From positions 1 through 9,045 of the forward strand of contig CAMOEE010000099.1 in NCBI GenBank assembly GCA_946611835.1: a DNA stretch of 9,045 bases, given 5' to 3'. The translations under genes were made by a program, and so were the position numbers. Shown in pieces: positions 6,701 to 9,045 of the stretch (position 1 is the first letter of the stretch; each line of letters begins with the position of its first letter). Under the pieces are notes generated by a model, which saw nothing but the letters and a program-made list of their open reading frames with translations, made no database searches and had not been told where the DNA came from. Source of the DNA: an uncultured Treponema sp. (GTDB lineage Bacteria > Spirochaetota > Spirochaetia > Treponematales > Treponemataceae).

Positions 6701-8573
6701 CAGTTTTGATGCGGGAACTGTCCGCCATACGAAAGTGAGCGGCCTCTATATCGAGAGATGCCAGATGATAAATGATGGAGCCAGAAAACTTGTGGAGAAC
6801 CTGCCTAAAATTACTGGTGACAACTCAGACCAGATTTTCCGTGCTCTCAACGAGTACTCGGCTGGCAATTACACTTCCTCACCTGTAATGTCCGATGAAA
6901 AACTCGACAGAAATGTGCGTGAATATATGTTCTTCTGGCCGGTCCTCTACAAGCAGGGCGGAAACACGGAGAATTACCTTCAGGCCATGATTATGCTTGA
7001 GGTCTCGACCGATACCCTCATCAGCCAGATTAACTCATCCCGCCTCATCGTCGCCTCAATCGCCTTTATCGCTGCCGTTGTCGCCGCAATAATCGCTTTG
7101 ATAAGTGCCTTCACTCTTTCTTCGATAATTGTATTTCCAATCCGAAGAATCGTAGCCCATGTAAAAAGGATTACTGACACAGAGAACAAGCTGCTTCTTG
7201 AGGGAGTTGAGATTAAGATTACCTCGCATGATGAGCTTCGTACCCTGGGCGATTCGGTCAATGACATGACCAAGGGTCTGGTAAAGGGCGCGAAGGACGA
7301 GGAGAGGGCGAAAATCGCTTACCAGAGGGCTGCCATTGAGCGAGAAAAAGCCGCCAGAGCACAGGCAGAGGAAGCAAAGGCTCGCGCCGAGGCTGCCGAA
7401 ATGAACATTATGAACCTGGACGGTCAGGCAGTCCAGAAGGCCTTTATTCCCCTTGTGAGCGAGGGTGCGGAGAAGGCGACTGTGGCCGAGCTCAAGGAAA
7501 AGGAAATCCAGCTCTACGGCTATTACGAAGGCACTGATGCCGTTTCCGGGGACTATTTTGACTATAAAAAACTTGATGACCGCTGGTATGCCTTCATTAA
7601 GTGTGATGCCTCGGGCCATGGAGTTCCTGCCGCCCTCATAATGACAATCGTAGCCACTATTTTCCGCAGGTATTTTGCCAGCTGGAAATTCGAGAAAAAC
7701 GGCGTTAAGCTGAACCTCCTTGCCGCAGACATAAATGACTTCATCGAGTCTCTGGGGCTTCGGGGTAAGTTTGCCGCCATGATGATTTGTCTTTTTGACA
7801 CCAAAACCGGCGATGTCTACACCTGCAATGCGGGCGACAATATCCTCAGGATATTCGATGCTGCCGAAAAGAAAATCAAGGTGATTACCCTGCACGAGGC
7901 ACCTGCCGCAGGCCCTCTCCCCAGCTTTATGGTCGAGATGAAGGGCGGTTACAAGGTGGAGAAAATTCACCTGAAAGCCAATGATGTCCTTTTCCTCTAC
8001 ACTGACGGCATTGAGGAATCCACAAGGTTCTTCAGGGACAAGAATTTCAATGTAATAGCCTGCGAGGAGGCTGGACTTAGGGACGGTGAAATTCACGCAA
8101 CCCACAAAAGGGGAGAGCAGAGCGAGCAGATGGAGCCTTCTCGGGTTCAGGATATAATCGAGTCAGTCCTCAACAAGAAAAAATACAGCCTGACTCGTTA
8201 CCACAGCCCGATTGAGGGCGAAAAGCTGGAATTTGACTTCAGTAAATGCCAGGGAACGATTGAGGAGGCTATTATCGCCCTGACTGCGGTGGAAAAAGTC
8301 TTCCGAATGTACAAAAAGCCGGGTTCTCAGGGCAAAGTTGAGAAGACAGAGATGGAGCTTGATGGCAAGAGAAAGACCGTCATTCAGATTTCTGGCGACG
8401 GAATCAAAATTGACCGCAAGATAGATGCTTTCCTGTCACAATATTTTAACCGCTACGATTATTACTGCGTGAACAAGGTTGACGAAGGTGAGACCAACTA
8501 TGTCTACTATACCGGGGTCAGCGAGGATGTGCAGGCCGACGACCTTACTTTGCTTGCAATTAAGAAAATGTGA
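3777..8573 (+). CDS. Transmembrane sensor Ser/Thr phosphatase: beta-propeller, Ig-like domains, HAMP, SpoIIE/RsbU-type PPM
   Basis: A 1598-residue protein counted from ATG 3777 (1600 from GTG 3771). Residues 1-22 form a signal peptide ending near VFS-QQ. Residues 42-414 contain seven repeats of ~40-50 residues, each with a hydrophobic strand followed by D/E-G, W or a strand such as IVWE, ALWFDD or IAWQEE, plus a D-x-G-x-x-W Asp-box-like motif near 188-193. This suggests a seven-bladed beta-propeller. Residues 430-758 look like two or three Ig/FN3-type domains (DKAGNWS, DSTPP, DSVGNAG). TM1 is 793-809, then a ~48-residue cytoplasmic loop, TM2 858-878, a ~210-residue exported loop, TM3 1090-1112, HAMP 1118-1170 (P-I-R-R and DELRTLGDSVNDM) and an Ala/Glu coiled coil 1171-1212. 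The SpoIIE/PPM phosphatase spans 1223-1598. Metal-binding motifs are intact: SGDYFD (D1259), DASGHG (D1277), YTDG (D1410) and ADDLT (D1588/D1589). Family members dephosphorylate phospho-Ser/Thr, typically on STAS anti-sigma-factor antagonists; the target here is unknown. A ~165-residue insertion lies between the last two motifs. Ligand and output are inferred only. Confidence 0.93.
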   Translation: MKRFFSSLFFIFFLLSAQMVFSQQKTEFFWDSVSALSDKNSYFPVSVSDSDSTYIFYESADKIRREIKISYKRKEGELGWSETSSLPESFRYSGDDVPDMYSAAVSSDDTIAVSVLDSLSASGIVKVYSSSDKASSFTSFAFPPQKKQIASSRIFALSEGGFILFISLGEGRQSPTESSFSLLYSESDDGKKWSDLKPFRPAESISNAFSPFYARIGQKDFVFFEGWSRRDLTTSLIYASSRASRSGSWSVPFVVSDESSMEDNSQNYLDYKNYRPFVLSDGISTKIVWERTPKNSNSALVMVSSLNMEGRIEFKNDVDKLNSFGNGRRPSLFLLDGNFFALWFDDRNGVNNVHIAENLGVQWAEIDSFQQRQSSKTPSSFPSAMLDGKKSLNIAWQEESGGTSRIMLISQDYHAEKPLLAAKNFKSGKRGNIKNPSVTVNMPKDVSGIEGFCAIVTSDENEMPDSDIQSLQFRLPSDNLIRASIPEGTSGDEKIYFKARILDKAGNWSDVAVLPYHFDSTPPKKIGDIFFDKDEWGFAASNDVSFSWKGDEEDDIAGYSWILSRVAPIDRSLAVTKNKKLSLTAGESGRILSELVEKNEAKIKKTKNPSEKVMVNKPFVSFRNRDNGIYIFSVRPIDSVGNAGEASHVVLFLNKYKASTLIKNVSASPDEMGNVFLSISGEEFSYDGMVSDVIITNIDSGEKYLFSRKNDDFSVLRGKDGLETVSGIKIDGMKAGKYRVQIRHTERGLSTWGKNLVIGENGTVKYEKQYNFEPVWKILPLVQKKYSLQTEKLVFWAVMALIAIGLLVCTRGVLSLAKDVLKIRKDVESILTGDYMKKEEVEKMEANLKVHFSLRLKFGFAITALLLFIVAGVAFVIGYEMSRTQERILISGLKDRVKVVMGNMASAAQSYLPDGREKLVDIGEIVNQTNNFAEARHASILSYEIDGKALKDGSRPMDYVWASNDPDILRKIDKISFDAGTVRHTKVSGLYIERCQMINDGARKLVENLPKITGDNSDQIFRALNEYSAGNYTSSPVMSDEKLDRNVREYMFFWPVLYKQGGNTENYLQAMIMLEVSTDTLISQINSSRLIVASIAFIAAVVAAIIALISAFTLSSIIVFPIRRIVAHVKRITDTENKLLLEGVEIKITSHDELRTLGDSVNDMTKGLVKGAKDEERAKIAYQRAAIEREKAARAQAEEAKARAEAAEMNIMNLDGQAVQKAFIPLVSEGAEKATVAELKEKEIQLYGYYEGTDAVSGDYFDYKKLDDRWYAFIKCDASGHGVPAALIMTIVATIFRRYFASWKFEKNGVKLNLLAADINDFIESLGLRGKFAAMMICLFDTKTGDVYTCNAGDNILRIFDAAEKKIKVITLHEAPAAGPLPSFMVEMKGGYKVEKIHLKANDVLFLYTDGIEESTRFFRDKNFNVIACEEAGLRDGEIHATHKRGEQSEQMEPSRVQDIIESVLNKKKYSLTRYHSPIEGEKLEFDFSKCQGTIEEAIIALTAVEKVFRMYKKPGSQGKVEKTEMELDGKRKTVIQISGDGIKIDRKIDAFLSQYFNRYDYYCVNKVDEGETNYVYYTGVSEDVQADDLTLLAIKKM
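6272..6284 (+). promoter_or_regulatory. Candidate internal translation start inside the phosphatase gene
   Basis: AGGAGA at 6272-6277 is followed 4 nt later by ATG 6282-6284, in frame with the phosphatase (Met836 from ATG 3777). This is a better Shine-Dalgarno than any of the main starts in the window except the last gene. Initiation here would give a 763-residue protein beginning MKKEEVEK, with two membrane segments, HAMP and the whole SpoIIE domain, which is the layout of a conventional membrane RsbU-type phosphatase. It lies in the cytoplasmic loop between TM1 and TM2, exactly at the joint between sensor half and phosphatase half. It may be a functional second start or a relic of a gene fusion. 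Confidence 0.45.
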
Positions 8574-8581
8574 GTTATAAT
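8554..8581 (+). promoter_or_regulatory. Promoter-like sequence overlapping the phosphatase stop codon
   Basis: TTGCAA at 8554-8559 (four of six -35 matches) and a perfect TATAAT at 8576-8581 are separated by 16 bp. The element straddles the TGA at 8571-8573. A transcript would start near 8588, just before the palindrome at 8595-8694. It could yield a short structured RNA or an attenuated leader for the gene at 8746. This is sequence resemblance only; AT-rich spacers often carry chance -10 boxes. Confidence 0.3.
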
Positions 8582-8594
8582 ATAAAAGTAAACT

Positions 8595-8697
8595 AAAAAA
8601 TTGTGATGCGGGTCCCAGCGACGACAAAAACTAAGGTATCTCCCCTCGTGGGGGCCCCCTTAGTTTTTGCCTGCGTCCCACATCCCAATTTTTTTGA
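8595..8697. terminator. Large imperfect palindrome, probable bidirectional-type terminator or intergenic repeat element
   Basis: The outer arms 8595-8612 and 8677-8694 are complementary at 16 of 18 positions. The inner arms 8625-8636 (CAAAAACTAAGG) and 8658-8669 (CCTTAGTTTTTG) are a perfect 12-bp inverted repeat. The tip holds a further C4/G4 hairpin (8642-8645 with 8650-8653) and a GGGGCCCC palindrome at 8651-8658. A-run 8595-8600 on the left and T-run 8689-8695 on the right mean a hairpin with a U tail can form from either strand. A second T-run follows at 8698-8705. It is well placed to end the two-gene operon. Its size, complexity and near symmetry are more than a simple terminator needs, so a dispersed MITE- or REP-like repeat or a structured RNA are alternatives. 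The rest of the 8574-8745 spacer is AT-rich with no gene. Confidence 0.7.
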
Positions 8698-8730
8698 TTT
8701 TTTTTCCATAACTTACATTTCTTATACATA

Positions 8731-8737
8731 GGAAGGA
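8731..8737 (+). promoter_or_regulatory. Ribosome-binding site of the small coiled-coil gene
   Basis: GGAAGGA ends 8 nt before ATG 8746 and fixes that start. It is among the clearest Shine-Dalgarno sequences in the window. Confidence 0.7.
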
Positions 8738-8745
8738 AGAAAATT

Positions 8746-9045
8746 ATGACAAAAGATGATTTGAAAGGATTTTTTGATAAAGGCGTCATGGCCACAAAAC
8801 AGGCTCTCGGAAAGGCCAGCAAGGCCGCATCTAAATTCGGCGACGAGAGCATCCTTAAGATTGAAATCCAGCAGCTCAAAAGCCAGATAAAAAAAGACAA
8901 GGCGGAGCTTGGCGAACTTGCCTGCAAAGCCTTTTTGGACGATGGTGCCGATTCACTTCCTGCAGCCGACGAAGCCGTAACAAAGCTCCTTGACAGCATC
9001 AAAAAAGCCCAGGAAGACATCAAAGAAAGGGAAGAGAAGTTGAAA
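8746..9045 (+). CDS. Small helical coiled-coil protein of unknown function, N-terminal 100 residues (runs off right edge)
   Basis: The frame opens at ATG 8746 behind a good ribosome-binding site and is still open at the window end, so the C-terminus is missing. There is no signal peptide or membrane segment, so the protein is probably cytoplasmic. Residues 1-30 are Lys/Ala-rich (GKASKAASKFGDES). Residues 36-63 form a helix (LKIEIQQLKSQIKKDKAELG) with heptad-like Leu/Ile spacing. Residues 72-100 form a second Lys/Glu-rich helix (KLLDSIKKAQEDIKEREEKL). Together they look like a helical hairpin or a dimeric coiled coil. The pattern resembles short uncharacterised Treponema proteins I have seen, but I cannot name a family. 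It is separated from the phosphatase gene by 172 bp holding a probable terminator, so it is likely its own transcription unit, or one controlled through that element. I do not assign a function. Confidence 0.85.
   Translation, partial: MTKDDLKGFFDKGVMATKQALGKASKAASKFGDESILKIEIQQLKSQIKKDKAELGELACKAFLDDGADSLPAADEAVTKLLDSIKKAQEDIKEREEKLK

Noticed and set aside
7056..8105. A 349-codon open frame on the reverse strand inside the phosphatase gene
   Set aside because: It lies opposite the HAMP, coiled-coil and SpoIIE motifs, which are clearly the coding sense. Its translation has no recognisable domain and I see no ribosome-binding site. It is a shadow of biased codon use.
8723..8728. TATACA as -10 for the small coiled-coil gene
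   Set aside because: The start of transcription would fall inside the ribosome-binding site at 8731-8737 and no -35 lies at the right distance.
8631..9023. A 130-codon reverse-strand frame overlapping the last gene and the palindrome
   Set aside because: The forward frame at 8746 has a good ribosome-binding site and a coherent coiled-coil product. The reverse frame would run into the palindrome and has low-complexity Ser/Phe-rich content.

Overview
The window looks like chromosomal DNA of a spirochete, most likely a gut- or rumen-type Treponema. The main reason is the truncated reverse-strand gene at the left edge, whose product reads as the treponemal UPF0164 / FadL-like outer-membrane protein family. 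A tandem of very large secreted and membrane proteins with Lys/Glu/Ser-rich composition and moderate GC fits that assignment. No rRNA, tRNA, CRISPR array, insertion sequence or phage gene is visible.

Layout: (1) 1-438, reverse strand, N-terminal 146 codons of a UPF0164 / FadL-like protein. (2) 439-561, a 123-bp divergent intergenic region with a promoter-like TATAAT next to the reverse-strand start and a short inverted repeat over its probable -35 region. (3) 562-3768, forward, a 1068-residue exported helical, TPR-like protein. (4) 3777-8573, forward, 8 nt after the preceding stop, a ~1598-residue transmembrane sensor phosphatase. In order it has a signal peptide, a probable seven-bladed beta-propeller, Ig/FN3-like domains, TM1, TM2, an exported sensor loop, TM3, HAMP, coiled coil and a SpoIIE/RsbU-type PPM phosphatase. 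(5) 8574-8745, an intergenic region dominated by a ~100-nt imperfect palindrome with A and T tracts at its ends. (6) 8746 to the right edge, forward, a small soluble helical coiled-coil protein of unknown function, incomplete.

How the genes may work together: the TPR-like protein and the phosphatase are almost certainly one operon, because the spacing is 8 nt and the Shine-Dalgarno of the second gene overlaps the stop of the first. Both N-termini are exported. A reasonable model is that the TPR-like protein acts outside the inner membrane as scaffold or partner of the phosphatase's ~770-residue sensor, and that the signal sets Ser/Thr phosphatase output in the cytoplasm. The usual substrates of this class are STAS-type anti-sigma-factor antagonists; none is encoded here. 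The divergent outer-membrane gene suggests, but does not prove, an envelope-related signal.

The most interesting points are the propeller/Ig/SpoIIE architecture, a strong internal Shine-Dalgarno plus in-frame ATG at 6272-6284 exactly where a conventional TM-sensor-TM-HAMP-SpoIIE protein would begin, a ~165-residue insertion inside the phosphatase domain between metal-binding motifs, and the large palindrome at 8595-8694 with a promoter-like sequence just upstream.
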